Numbered from the stretch's first letter, positions 35,244 to 44,634 are shown. The stretch: 64,000 nucleotides of DNA from CAYQUC01 sp964514215 (GCA_964514215.1 CAZEPW010000008.1:25768-89767); one strand, 5' to 3'. Notes: generated from the sequence alone by a model not told the origin. Numbers and translations are program-made.

Positions 35244-35938
35244 TAAATTAAATTCTTTAACATCATTTTTTTAATATTATTAATAGCAGCAGTAGGATTT
35301 AAACCTTTTGGACAGACATTAACGCAATTCATAATAGTGTGGCAACGAAACAGACGGTATGGTCCTTGCAATTCGGAAAGACGTTCAGACGTTGCTTGAT
35401 CGCGACTATCGGCTAAAAACCGATAGGACTGTAATAAAGCCGCCGGCCCTCTAAATTTATCCGGATTCCACCAAAAAGAAGGACAAGCCGTCGTGCAGCA
35501 ACCGCATAATATACACTCATATAATCCATCAAGCTTATCACGTTGTTCCGGAGTTTGTTGATATTCAACTTCAGGCTCAGGATCATGTACCACTAAATAA
35601 GGCTTAACTGCACGATAGTGATGAAAGAACTGACTCATATCCACCACCAAATCACGAATAACCGGCATTCCCGGAACCGGTCGAACTAAGATTGGTTCTT
35701 TTAATTCATTTAACGGCGTAATACACGCCAAACCATTTTTGCCATTAATATTAATTGCATCAGAACCACAGACGCCTTCACCACAGGAATGTCTAAAACT
35801 CAAACTGGCATCTTGCTCTTTAATTAATAGCAATGCATCTCGCAACATTAGGCTGCTATCAATATCCTTTAATACAAAATCCTGCATGTATGGTTTTTTG
35901 TCTGACTCTGGATTATATCGATAAATAGAAAAACGCAT
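35243..35938 (-). CDS. sdhB: Succinate dehydrogenase iron-sulfur subunit
   Basis: Electron-transfer subunit of complex II, 231 residues. [2Fe-2S] ligands lie in SCGEGVCGSDA and the later LAC. [4Fe-4S] and [3Fe-4S] ligands lie in CILCGCCTTACPS and CHTIMNCVNVCPKGLNP. It passes electrons from the FAD of SdhA to ubiquinone. It follows sdhA by 80 bp and overlaps sdhE by one base. A role in the TCA cycle is standard. Confidence 0.97.
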   Translation of the reverse strand: MRFSIYRYNPESDKKPYMQDFVLKDIDSSLMLRDALLLIKEQDASLSFRHSCGEGVCGSDAININGKNGLACITPLNELKEPILVRPVPGMPVIRDLVVDMSQFFHHYRAVKPYLVVHDPEPEVEYQQTPEQRDKLDGLYECILCGCCTTACPSFWWNPDKFRGPAALLQSYRFLADSRDQATSERLSELQGPYRLFRCHTIMNCVNVCPKGLNPTAAINNIKKMMLKNLI

Positions 35939-36018
35939 ATTAATACTCTCAATGACATAAAGTTTGTTAGTCTTACTTTAATTACTCGTTCAATTTAATA
36001 TAAACTTTAAAATATAAA

Positions 36019-37779
36019 TTAGTAAACACGTTTCTTAGGTGGAAATGAATCTACTGTCATTGGTTTCATTCTCACCGGTTTATACTCCAGTCGTCTATCT
36101 TGTTTGTAATATAAAGTATGACGCATCCAGTTTTTATCATCGCGTTCAGGATAATCAATTCGAGAATGTGCTCCACGGCTTTCTTTTCTCGCTAATGCAC
36201 CTGTTACCGTTGCCACGGCAAGATCAACTAAATTTTCAAGTTCTAACGCTTCAATTCTCGCAGTATTAAATACTTTACTGTGATCTTGTAAGCACACATC
36301 TGCTAAGCGCTTTTCAATGTCGAGTACCTTGGTTAAGCATTCTGCTAAGACTTCTTCAGTTCTAAAGACGCTACAATTTTGTTCCATAACGACTTGTAAC
36401 TCTTGACGTAATACCGGAACAGATTCACTTTCGCCTTTTTTATCCCAACGTGATAAATGTGCCATTGCACTGGCAACGCTATCTTCATCGATAGGAATAT
36501 GATAACGATTATCTTTTAAATATTTAATAACGTGTTTACCTGCCGCACGACCAAAAACGACAATATCCAACAATGAATTACCGCCTAAACGGTTTGCACC
36601 ATGAACCGATACACAAGCACATTCACCAACAGCATAAAGCCCTGGGATAACATCTTCACCTGTTGATACTGGTGCCACTACTTGACCATGCCGGTTAGTC
36701 GGAATACCGCCCATAGTATAATGCGCTGTTGGAAATACTGGAATTGGTGTTTCAACCGGATCGGTTCGCAAAAAGGTTTTTACCATATCACGAATACCCG
36801 GCAAGCGTTTTGAAATAACATCTTCACCCAAGTGATCAACTTTTAACATCACATGATCACCATTTGGTCCACAACCACGACCTTCACGAACTTCCGTTGC
36901 AATTGCCCGGCTAACAACATCCCGGCTCGCTAAATCTTTTGCATGAGGTGCATAACGCTCCATAAATCTTTCATTGTGTTTATTCAACAGGTAGCCGCCT
37001 TCGCCTCGAACTCCTTCCGTTATCAACATGCCTTTACCTGCAATACCGGTAGGATGGAATTGAAAAAACTCCATATCTTGTAACGGTATGCCAGCACGTA
37101 AAGTCATGCCCATACCATCACCGGTGTTGATATGAGCATTGGTATTGGTTCTAAATAATTGACCAACACCACCGGTTGCAATTAGTGTGCTCTTAGCTTC
37201 AATAATTAATGGCTCGCCGGTTTCAATTTCTAAAACAAGTGCCCCAGCAATATCGCCATTGATATTTTTTATTAAATCAATCGCAAAAAATTCATCAAAG
37301 AAATGGGTTTTGGCTCGAATATTTTGTTGGTATAAAGTATGAAGTATAGCGTGCCCGGTTCGATCTGCTGCAGCACAGGTTCGTGCAGCTTGATCACCAC
37401 CAAAATTTTGACTTTGACCGCCAAAAGGTCGTTGATAGATTTTGCCATTATCCAATCGCGTAAACGGCACACCCGAATGTTCTAACTCAACAACTAACTT
37501 TGATGCAGAACGGCACATGTATTCTATCGCATCTTGATCACCTAAATAATCACTGCCTTTAACCGTATCATACATATGCCAATGCCAACTATCGGGTAAC
37601 ACATTTGCCAGCGCGGCATTCATGCCACCTTGAGCCGCGACAGTATGAGAACGTGTTGGAAATACTTTTGAAACCACGGCAACATTAGCATCGGCTTGAG
37701 CTAATTGCAGCGCTGAACGTAAACCGCCGCCGCCAGCACCAATAACAAGAGAATCAAATCGTCGAATGTTTATCGTCAT
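36019..37779 (-). CDS. sdhA: Succinate dehydrogenase flavoprotein subunit
   Basis: Oxidises succinate to fumarate. The ATG at 37779 overlaps the sdhD stop (ATGA); it gives 586 residues and places the FAD-binding histidine of RSHTVAAQGG at H45, exactly as in E. coli. The frame stays open to a TTG at 37815, which is unlikely to be used. Other motifs are VIGAGGGGLRSAL, FHPTGI and the catalytic HGANRLGGNSLLD region with arginines. The run sdhCDAB with sdhE follows the normal order. Confidence 0.97.
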   Translation of the reverse strand: MTINIRRFDSLVIGAGGGGLRSALQLAQADANVAVVSKVFPTRSHTVAAQGGMNAALANVLPDSWHWHMYDTVKGSDYLGDQDAIEYMCRSASKLVVELEHSGVPFTRLDNGKIYQRPFGGQSQNFGGDQAARTCAAADRTGHAILHTLYQQNIRAKTHFFDEFFAIDLIKNINGDIAGALVLEIETGEPLIIEAKSTLIATGGVGQLFRTNTNAHINTGDGMGMTLRAGIPLQDMEFFQFHPTGIAGKGMLITEGVRGEGGYLLNKHNERFMERYAPHAKDLASRDVVSRAIATEVREGRGCGPNGDHVMLKVDHLGEDVISKRLPGIRDMVKTFLRTDPVETPIPVFPTAHYTMGGIPTNRHGQVVAPVSTGEDVIPGLYAVGECACVSVHGANRLGGNSLLDIVVFGRAAGKHVIKYLKDNRYHIPIDEDSVASAMAHLSRWDKKGESESVPVLRQELQVVMEQNCSVFRTEEVLAECLTKVLDIEKRLADVCLQDHSKVFNTARIEALELENLVDLAVATVTGALARKESRGAHSRIDYPERDDKNWMRHTLYYKQDRRLEYKPVRMKPMTVDSFPPKKRVY

Positions 37780-38117
37780 TGAACATAAACCGAAGCTAGA
37801 ATAACCACGACCCAACCCCCCAAGGCAAATAAAACTAATAAAATAAAAGCCAATAATGTCAGCCTGATTATATAATGATTCACATAATCAATAATAATAT
37901 CTCGAATTCCCACCCAGGCATGAACAAAAATGGCAACAAAAAATAAAGCAACAAGCACAATAATGAGCGGTGAATGAAATGTTGCAATCCATTCTTCATA
38001 GTTAATCGTTGGTTCATTAATAAACCAAACAATACTAATAACGCTAAAGAGTAACAAATACAGTGCAGACAAGCGTTGAACTATCCAAGCACGAAAGCCG
38101 TGTGCATATTGGCTCAT
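37776..38117 (-). CDS. sdhD: Succinate dehydrogenase membrane anchor subunit
   Basis: 113-residue protein with three membrane helices (about 16-30, 51-68 and 82-110). The stretch IVQRLSALYLLLF and the haem-ligand histidine in FVAIFVHAWVGIRDIIIDYV are typical of SdhD. It overlaps both sdhC and sdhA by four bases. It forms the quinone and haem b site with SdhC. Confidence 0.93.
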   Translation of the reverse strand: MSQYAHGFRAWIVQRLSALYLLLFSVISIVWFINEPTINYEEWIATFHSPLIIVLVALFFVAIFVHAWVGIRDIIIDYVNHYIIRLTLLAFILLVLFALGGWVVVILASVYVQ

Positions 38118-38497
38118 GTTAATAACCTCAGTGCGAACAATAAGGTTATTAGTAATGCCGCAATATTAGCTACCCAAGCAGTAAATTTAGCCGCGGGAAG
38201 TAATACACCTAATTCAATATCAATTAATAAATATCGAATTCCAGCAAATATATGGTGCGAGACCACCCACACAACAGCAATTAAGATAATTTGAAACGGT
38301 AACGAGTCGAAGTAGTTTACCAATTCTACAAAATGGGCTTTGCTTTTAATTGAAACATAAAAGCCATAAATAATGACAGGCAAAATTAACACCAATAACA
38401 ACCCCGATAGGCGGTGTAAAATAGACACTAACGCTGTCACCGGCATGCTGATTTGAAGTAAATTAAGAAACTTTGGTTTTTGTTGTTTTTCTAACAT
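38114..38497 (-). CDS. sdhC: Succinate dehydrogenase cytochrome b556 subunit
   Basis: Three-helix membrane anchor with the quinone-site motif SILHRLSGLLL and the haem-ligand histidine in WVVSHHIFAGIRYLLIDIE. The ATG at 38497 gives 127 residues; the frame opens at a TTG two codons earlier. It heads the sdhCDAB-sdhE-ygfX run and is divergent from ygfZ across about 100 bp, where a shared control region probably sits. Confidence 0.95.
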   Translation of the reverse strand: MLEKQQKPKFLNLLQISMPVTALVSILHRLSGLLLVLILPVIIYGFYVSIKSKAHFVELVNYFDSLPFQIILIAVVWVVSHHIFAGIRYLLIDIELGVLLPAAKFTAWVANIAALLITLLFALRLLT

Positions 38498-38537
38498 TAT
38501 CAAATAGTTTAGTCCACATCTGTGATACGTCCAATGA

Positions 38538-38543
38538 TATAAT
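38538..38543 (+). promoter_or_regulatory. Candidate -10 box for ygfZ in the sdhC-ygfZ divergent region
   Basis: A perfect TATAAT lies 51 bp before the ygfZ ATG. The -35 side (CACATC at 17 bp) is weak, so this is only a plausible sigma-70 site. The opposite promoter for sdhC must share the same 100 bp. Confidence 0.35.
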
Positions 38544-38594
38544 ATGTCTAGTAATGTTTAAAGAAATCTTTTATAAAAAGCAAGGGTAATTTAG

Positions 38595-39671
38595 ATGGAA
38601 TCAAGTTGGAAATCGCACCTAGAATCAATCGGCGCAATAATCGAAAATACGACCGTCCGCCATTATGGCAATGCCCAGCAAGAATTAGCAAGCATTGCTC
38701 TTAAAGAGAAAACCGTCATTAGCACATTATGCGATGATGGCATAATCAAAATCTCAGGTTCAGAAACGCAAAGTTTTTTACAGTCTCAATTTAGTAATGA
38801 TGTTAATTTGGTTACGACCAAACAAGCACAACTCAATAGCTACTGCAGCCCTAAAGGTCGAGTTTTAACTCTCTTTACATTATTCCAAATTGCCGATGAT
38901 TATTATCTACAACTTCCAAAAAGCCTGCTCGATTCTACATTAAAACGTTTGACCATGTTTAAAATGCGAGCCGATGTTCATTTAGAAGATATCAGTGACA
39001 ATTTGCCCTGTATTGGATTAGCGGGCACATCAGCAGAATCAGTTTTGAGTCAATATTTAACCAATATTCCCAAAAGTAATTATGACTGCTGCACAGAAAA
39101 TGGATTAACCATAATACGATTAACAAACGAAACAACAGCAATAACACAACCTCGGTTTTTAATTTACGGTAATAGCGATACTTTAGCGAATTTATGGACT
39201 AAAAATAGCGAACAACTAACCGCTATCGCAAATCAAGCTTGGTCGATTCTCGATATTCAATCGGGTATACCCAGTATCAGTAACGAAACGGTAGATGCTT
39301 TTGTGCCACAGATGCTTAATTTGCAATTACTCAACGCGGTTAACTTCAAAAAAGGTTGCTACCCCGGACAAGAAATTGTAGCCCGCACCCAATACCTCGG
39401 TAAACTCAAAAAACGTATGTATTTATTAAAAAGTGATAGTGAGGAATTATTTAGCGCTGGTACCGATCTAAGTACTGAAAATGCAGATGATGATCAAAGC
39501 AAAGGTAAAATAGTAAACTGTCAATTGAGTCCAACATCTGGAACTGAGGCTCTTGCTGTGTTACAAATTAACAGTATTAATAAGGGAAAAATAGTCATTA
39601 AACAAGCACCTCACATTAAATTTACAGTGCATGATTTGCCTTATGCTTTTGAAGATTTAAAGCAAAATTAA
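38595..39671 (+). CDS. ygfZ: Folate-binding protein YgfZ
   Basis: Tetrahydrofolate-binding protein needed for maintenance of certain iron-sulfur enzymes. Of 358 residues, the family motif KGCYPGQE is at 253-260, with the essential cysteine C255. The GcvT-like fold is recognisable from FLQSQFSNDV and YCSPKGRVLTLF. It stands next to the sdh operon, whose SdhB is an iron-sulfur protein; in E. coli ygfZ is also near sdhE/ygfX. The second half after the motif is shorter on conserved residues. Confidence 0.94.
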   Translation: MESSWKSHLESIGAIIENTTVRHYGNAQQELASIALKEKTVISTLCDDGIIKISGSETQSFLQSQFSNDVNLVTTKQAQLNSYCSPKGRVLTLFTLFQIADDYYLQLPKSLLDSTLKRLTMFKMRADVHLEDISDNLPCIGLAGTSAESVLSQYLTNIPKSNYDCCTENGLTIIRLTNETTAITQPRFLIYGNSDTLANLWTKNSEQLTAIANQAWSILDIQSGIPSISNETVDAFVPQMLNLQLLNAVNFKKGCYPGQEIVARTQYLGKLKKRMYLLKSDSEELFSAGTDLSTENADDDQSKGKIVNCQLSPTSGTEALAVLQINSINKGKIVIKQAPHIKFTVHDLPYAFEDLKQN

Positions 39672-39825
39672 TTCAAATATTTCCATAAGCTTTTAACGGT
39701 AATGCATTATAGTATTAATCTATTTATTTTAACTTGAACATTTAACTTCTATTAACCAGTGCCGATATACCTGCTTATAACAAACTTCGATCGATGTCGA
39801 AACATGCAAAAACAGGACAACTGGG

Positions 39826-40671
39826 ATGAGCGAAATAATTGAACAAGAATTTCTGAATACTTTATTAACTGATCTCGAAAATGATAAATTAGTTTTACCA
39901 ACATTACCAGAAGTTGCATTAAAAGTTCGAGATACATTGGAGGATGATGCAGTCTCAATGAACAAAGTTAGCGAGGTGATCTCTTCTGACGCAGCACTTT
40001 CAGCCAGACTCATCCAAGTCTCAAACAGCCCCTTATTACGTGCAGCACAACCCATCGATACCTTGCTGGGTGCTATTTCACGAATGGGTTTTACCATGGT
40101 AAAAAATCTTGTTACCAGTATGGTGATGGAACAAATGTTTCAAGCAACGTCTGATACTACCGATTCGAGATTGCGTGCCACATGGGAACACAGCACACAA
40201 GTAGCCGCTATTAGTCATGCACTTTGTGCCGAAATGACAAAGTTACCCGCCGATCAAGCAATGCTTGCAGGTTTAGTGCATGACATAGGTGTTTTGCCAA
40301 TACTCAGTAGAGCAGAAGATGTCCCGGAAATTTTAGAAGACGAAGCAAAATTAGACTCAATCATTCGAAAAGCACATGGTACTATTGGAGCCGCTATTTT
40401 AAAAAAATGGCACTTCTCTGAGCAATTAATTACTGTCGCAGCGGAACATGAAAATCTCGCGCGAGACCACGATGGGCCAGCGGATTATACCGACATTATC
40501 ACTGTCGCTAACTTACAAAGCCACTTTGGAACCGAGCATTATCTTACCAAAGAAGATTGGACTAAAATACCAGCATTTGCCAAATTAGGTTTAGAATCTG
40601 AAATGAGTATCGTTGATTTAGAACACGCAGAAGAAAAAATGGATGCAGTAAAAGCAGCATTAAGTGCTTAA
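39826..40671 (+). CDS. HDOD-domain signalling protein
   Basis: 281-residue single-domain HDOD protein. LPTLPEVALKVRDTLEDD opens the domain. SDAALSARLIQVSNSPL and AISRMGFTMVKNLV follow, and the HD pair H152-D153 in LAGLVHDIGVLPIL is retained. HDOD proteins usually act as scaffolds in signalling or stress control rather than as phosphohydrolases. GGGATGAG gives a good ribosome-binding context. It lies between ygfZ and a minus-strand orphan gene with no operon partner. Confidence 0.9.
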   Translation: MSEIIEQEFLNTLLTDLENDKLVLPTLPEVALKVRDTLEDDAVSMNKVSEVISSDAALSARLIQVSNSPLLRAAQPIDTLLGAISRMGFTMVKNLVTSMVMEQMFQATSDTTDSRLRATWEHSTQVAAISHALCAEMTKLPADQAMLAGLVHDIGVLPILSRAEDVPEILEDEAKLDSIIRKAHGTIGAAILKKWHFSEQLITVAAEHENLARDHDGPADYTDIITVANLQSHFGTEHYLTKEDWTKIPAFAKLGLESEMSIVDLEHAEEKMDAVKAALSA

Positions 40672-40675
40672 TCTG

Positions 40676-40918
40676 TTAATCTCGGCCATAAGCCCATCGA
40701 AAAGGTGTTTTAAATAAATTACTGCCACCCAATCGAACACCACCGTACATTGTTTCAGCCATACCCGTTGATTTTAACAAAGTTGCGACATCAATCATTA
40801 ATTCGGCATCAGCAATAAGTCTATCGACATCTTCATCCACATAACCCGACCAATACTTAATATCATGCAAAACACATGCTGGGTAAATACTCGTTCCATT
40901 CCAACTATCCAACCACAT
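40676..40918 (-). CDS. Conserved small protein, 5' end uncertain
   Basis: Residues MWLDSWNG, ACVLHDIKYWSGY, a DRLIADAELM segment and MYGGVRLGG give the look of a small, metal-like HD-rich family common in Gammaproteobacteria (pattern DGCS ... HD ... AD ... MYxGVRxGG). The listed ATG gives 80 residues, but the same frame stays open upstream to about 41095 and carries the conserved SDGCS just before the ATG, so the real protein is likely longer. That extension has no ATG, GTG or TTG. A degraded start, a rare start or a frameshift is possible. Confidence 0.5.
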   Translation of the reverse strand: MWLDSWNGTSIYPACVLHDIKYWSGYVDEDVDRLIADAELMIDVATLLKSTGMAETMYGGVRLGGSNLFKTPFRWAYGRD

Positions 40919-41082
40919 TGAGCAACCATCACTGACAAAACTTTTTACCGGCGGATTTTTTTTTATTTTTCGCCATAATTTATCATAACCAAAATGCAGA
41001 CATAGTTTTTTTACTTGAGATAGCGCTAATTTACTGCCTTGTTTTGGAAACTCAATAGTTTGAAATAAATCATAACGGCTGC

Positions 41083-41613
41083 TTATCTTTTTTTTTCAGA
41101 AACATTTTTCAAGCGCGCAAGACCACGATTAAACATTGTTTCAATCATTCCCCCCACCAACATCGAAAAATAACCACCTAATACCGGTATTTCCATATTA
41201 CCGGACATTTTCCAAGTTACCATAGTATTCGCGCCATCATCAATATAAGAAATGGATGCTATTGACTTTTGATCGCCACCATCAAAATAAAGATCATACA
41301 CAATCCCCTTATCAGCAGATGATTCGGTAAATTCCAACTTACCTTCACCACTATCACCTTTCCACGATTGACTTGCACCAACTCCTTTTGATTTTGCACC
41401 TTTATAAATAGTGATTGAAGGATCGTCGAGTTTCCAGGTCGTCCACTGTTCCCAATTATCCAAGTCACCAACAAAATTATGAATCGTCGCTTTACTCGCA
41501 TTAATAGTTACAGAACTTATTATAGAGTAATCTTTTGGTAGAAAGATTCCGACAACGCCAGCGATAAAGACTAAAACAGCAACTGTAATAGCCGATAGTT
41601 TTAAAAAACGCAT
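41083..41613 (-). CDS. SRPBCC-family lipid-transfer-like protein
   Basis: 176 residues with one N-terminal hydrophobic segment (about 7-24), which anchors or exports it, then a START/polyketide-cyclase-like fold. Typical landmarks are ASKATIHNFVGDLDNWEQWTTW, GVGASQSWKGDSGEGKLEF and MVTWKMSGN. Such proteins bind small hydrophobic ligands. It is followed, or overlapped, by the start-less small gene and lies 14 bp from lysS on the same strand. Ligand unknown. Confidence 0.82.
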   Translation of the reverse strand: MRFLKLSAITVAVLVFIAGVVGIFLPKDYSIISSVTINASKATIHNFVGDLDNWEQWTTWKLDDPSITIYKGAKSKGVGASQSWKGDSGEGKLEFTESSADKGIVYDLYFDGGDQKSIASISYIDDGANTMVTWKMSGNMEIPVLGGYFSMLVGGMIETMFNRGLARLKNVSEKKR

Positions 41614-41627
41614 AATAATTCCTTATT

Positions 41628-43124
41628 CTAGGATGCTTCTGGTTTCATGTGAGGGAATAATAAAACATCACGTATTGATGCTGAATCCGTAAATAACATC
41701 ACCAGACGATCAATACCGATACCTTCGCCAGCAGTTGGCGGCAAACCATGTTCTAATGCAACAATATAATCTTCATCATAAAACATTGCCTCATCATCAC
41801 CGGCATCTTTTTCATTAACTTGTTGTTTAAATCGCTCAGCTTGATCTTCTGAATCGTTTAATTCTGAAAAACCATTGCCAATTTCACGCCCACCAATAAA
41901 AAATTCAAATCGATCAGTAACAAAATGATCATCGTCATTACGTCTAGCCAATGGCGATACTTCGGTTGGGTAGGCGGTAATAAAAGTTGGATTCATTAAT
42001 TTATGTTCAACTGTTTTTTCAAATATTTCAATTTGAATTTTACCCAAACCATAAGAATCTTTTAACGGAATTCCCAATCCTTGTGCAATTTTGCTCGCCA
42101 ATTCTACGGACTCTAAATCAGAGGCGCTGATATTGGGATTAAAATGTAAAATAGACTCTTTTATTGTCATTCGCGCAAATGGTTTACCAAAATCAAACTC
42201 ATCCCCCTGATAAGTTACTGTGGTTTTTCCTAAAACCGACAGTGCCATTTCGCGCAACATATCTTCAGTTAAATCCATTAGCATTTTATAATCAGCAAAA
42301 GCCTCATAAAACTCTAACATGGTAAACTCAGGATTGTGTCGAGTTGACAGACCTTCATTTCTAAAATTTCTATTTATTTCAAAAACACGCTCAAAACCAC
42401 CCACTACCAATCTTTTTAAATAAAGCTCGGGGGCTATTCGCAAATACATATCCATGCTCATAGCATTATGGTGTGTTATAAATGGACGGGCAGTTGCACC
42501 ACCGGGAATAACCTGCATCATCGGGGTTTCAACTTCCATAAAACTTTTTTTATTTAAATAATTACGAATAAAATTAATCATTTCGGTTCGTATACGAAAA
42601 GTCTCACGGGACGATTCATTCATTATCAAATCAATATAACGTTGTCGATAACGAATTTCTTGATCCGACAAACCATGAAATTTTTCAGGCAAAGGTCTAA
42701 GTGACTTTGTTAACAAACGAATAGTGTCAACTTTCACAGTTAACTCACCTTTATCGGTTTTTGACAATAATCCCTCGGCACCAATAATGTCACCAATATC
42801 CCATTTTTTAAATTGACTATTATAAAAACCTTCAGGTAATTTATCACGACTAACAAACAATTGAATCCGACCCGACATATCTTGCAGTGGCGCAAAACTG
42901 TTTTTACCCATAACACGTTTAGCCATTAATCGTCCGGCTACCGAAACATGTAATGCCAAAGCCTCAATAGTTTCTTTATCTTTATCACCATGAGCAGCGT
43001 GCAAATCATCGGCCATATGACTTCGTCGAAAATCATTAGGAAAAGCATTACCATCCTCTCTTAAAGCAGACAACTTGCTTCGACGTTGCGCTATTAATGT
43101 ATTTTCATCAACTTCATTACTCAT
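41628..43124 (-). CDS. lysS: Lysine-tRNA ligase (class II)
   Basis: 498-residue lysyl-tRNA synthetase. The N-terminal OB fold (about 55-150) binds the anticodon. Class II motif 1 (TEMINFIRNYLNKKSFMEVETPMMQVIPGGA), motif 2 (FEINRNFRNEGLSTRHNPEFTMLEFY) and motif 3 (GEGIGIDRLVMLF) are all complete. In most relatives it sits directly after prfB; here a 224-bp MITE-like element fills most of that gap, which may separate the two genes transcriptionally. Confidence 0.97.
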   Translation of the reverse strand: MSNEVDENTLIAQRRSKLSALREDGNAFPNDFRRSHMADDLHAAHGDKDKETIEALALHVSVAGRLMAKRVMGKNSFAPLQDMSGRIQLFVSRDKLPEGFYNSQFKKWDIGDIIGAEGLLSKTDKGELTVKVDTIRLLTKSLRPLPEKFHGLSDQEIRYRQRYIDLIMNESSRETFRIRTEMINFIRNYLNKKSFMEVETPMMQVIPGGATARPFITHHNAMSMDMYLRIAPELYLKRLVVGGFERVFEINRNFRNEGLSTRHNPEFTMLEFYEAFADYKMLMDLTEDMLREMALSVLGKTTVTYQGDEFDFGKPFARMTIKESILHFNPNISASDLESVELASKIAQGLGIPLKDSYGLGKIQIEIFEKTVEHKLMNPTFITAYPTEVSPLARRNDDDHFVTDRFEFFIGGREIGNGFSELNDSEDQAERFKQQVNEKDAGDDEAMFYDEDYIVALEHGLPPTAGEGIGIDRLVMLFTDSASIRDVLLFPHMKPEAS

Positions 43125-43161
43125 ATTTATTCTTCGCTCTGTTAATCTCGTTAATTTTGAT

Positions 43162-43170
43162 AAATGTCAT
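43162..43170. repeat. Left 9-bp target-site duplication
   Basis: AAATGTCAT at 43162-43170 is repeated exactly at 43395-43403 around the inverted-repeat element. A 9-bp direct repeat is the size made by many transposases of the IS4-like groups. Confidence 0.75.
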
Positions 43171-43394
43171 CACTGCTGTCCCGTTAATTTAAAGAAATAA
43201 CGATAAACAGTATTTACGTATTGAGTCATTTTAAAACCATCGGACATGAAATCGATACAGCCTAATAAAGACTCGCTATTCGCCATCCTTGGCCGCTCGA
43301 CTGCTTCATCCATGAAGCAGACGGTCATTATTGGGCTGTATCGATTCCATGTCCTTACTTTTATTCTCGCTAAAAAGTTAACGGAATAGCAGTG
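43171..43394. mobile_element. 224-bp MITE-like non-autonomous element between prfB and lysS
   Basis: Ends are imperfect inverted repeats: the left begins CACTGCTGTCCCGTTAA, the right (read inwards) CACTGCTATTCCGTTAA, with 17 of the first 20 bases matching and all differences being transitions. Exact 9-bp direct repeats AAATGTCAT flank it. Inside is a second inverted repeat of 27 bp with 25 matches (43242-43268 and 43328-43354). In its centre is the palindrome CTGCTTCATCCATGAAGCAG (43301-43320). It contains no transposase. The TIR and TSD size suggest mobilisation by an IS4-type transposase elsewhere; this parent is an inference. Confidence 0.82.
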
Positions 43395-43403
43395 AAATGT
43401 CAT
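43395..43403. repeat. Right 9-bp target-site duplication
   Basis: Second copy of AAATGTCAT, identical to 43162-43170, directly after the right inverted repeat of the element. Confidence 0.75.
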
Positions 43404-43448
43404 AACTTATTATTTATATACCGTATAATTTTTCACAGCTAAGCCACG

Positions 43449-44547
43449 CTATAAACCTTTTTTTAAACTAGCTTCAATAAAATCATTTAAGTCACCATCA
43501 AGCACCGCTTGAGTATTGGTTTTTTCGACACCCGTCCGTAAATCTTTTATTCGTGATTGATCTAAGACATACGATCGTATTTGGCTGCCCCATCCAATAT
43601 CCGATTTAGAATCTTCCAATACTTGCTTTTCTTCATTTTGTTTTAACATTTCCAGCTCATACAATTTTGCTTTGAGTTGATTCATTGCATTGGCTTTATT
43701 TTGGTGTTGCGAACGTTCACTTTGACATTGCACAACAGAATTAGTCGGTAGGTGTGTAATACGTACCGCTGAATCGGTTCTATTAACATGCTGGCCACCA
43801 GCACCGCTGGCACGATAAGTATCAATTCGAAGATCGGCTGGATTAATTTCAATTTCGATAGAGTCATCAACTTCAGGATATGCAAAAACAGATGCAAAGG
43901 AAGTATGTCGGCGGCTACCTGAATCAAAAGGTGATTTTCTGACTAAGCGATGGACCCCCGTTTCAGTACGTAACCAACCAAAAGCGTAATCACCGGAAAA
44001 TTTTATTGTGCCACTTTTAATTCCGGCAACATCTCCTGGAGAAACTTCAATGATATCGGTTTTAAAACCATTGTGTTCACCCCAACGTAAAAACATCCGA
44101 AAAATCATTTCAGCCCAATCTTGAGCTTCGGTGCCACCGGAACCCGATTGTATGTCTAAAAAAGCATTATTACTATCAAGTTTGCCTGAGAACATCCTTT
44201 GAAATTCTAATGTTGCTAGTTTTTTTTCAAACGATTCTAAATCAAGGGTGATAGCATCAATAGAATCTTGATCGTCCTCTTCTGCTGCTAAGGCAATATA
44301 TTCACTTGCATCAACTAATTCTAAATCAAGATCTTTTATGACCTGTACAACTTGTTCCAGCTGTACACGTTCTTTACCCAATTGTTGTGCATATTCAGGA
44401 TTATCCCAAATATCGGGTGATTCTAATTCGCGAGTAACTTCAACAAGTCGCTCTTCTTTAACCTCAACATCAAAGATACCCCCTAAGAACATCGGTACGT
44501 CCTTGCATATCTTTTATTTGTGCGTAAAGAGGATTAACTTCTAACAT
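43449..44547 (-). CDS. prfB: Peptide chain release factor 2, with programmed +1 frameshift
   Basis: RF2 recognises UGA and UAA stop codons. The gene is read in two parts: codons 1-25 from the ATG at 44547 to 44473, then, after skipping the T at 44472, 340 residues from 44471 to the stop at 43449. The joined protein is 365 residues, the standard length. The codon-reading tripeptide SPF is at 205-207 and GGQ at 250-252, both in E. coli register. The skip happens at CTT TGA after an AGGGGG element, so low RF2 raises its own synthesis. Confidence 0.96.
44470..44484 (-). promoter_or_regulatory. prfB autoregulatory +1 frameshift site
   Basis: AGGGGGTATCTTTGA on the minus strand: an internal Shine-Dalgarno-like AGGGGG, three bases, the slippery CTT and the in-frame TGA stop. 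The base after TGA is T rather than the C found in E. coli. Sequence and position at codon 26 match the classical RF2 frameshift. Confidence 0.94.
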
Positions 44548-44634
44548 TGTTTTTTATCATTCCCAAAATTTCTAAGGTTACACTAAAGCAATATAATACA
44601 CTATCAACGAAATAACGTGAAACATCATTAACCG

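Noticed and set aside
32909..37779. nadB and sdhA as a gene duplication in place
   Set aside because: They belong to the same flavoprotein superfamily but differ in length, FAD attachment and motifs; this is ancient paralogy, not a local duplication.
43170..43403. 77-residue minus-strand reading frame in the prfB-lysS gap
   Set aside because: It spans the MITE end to end, including both target duplications and inverted repeats, and matches no protein pattern I know.
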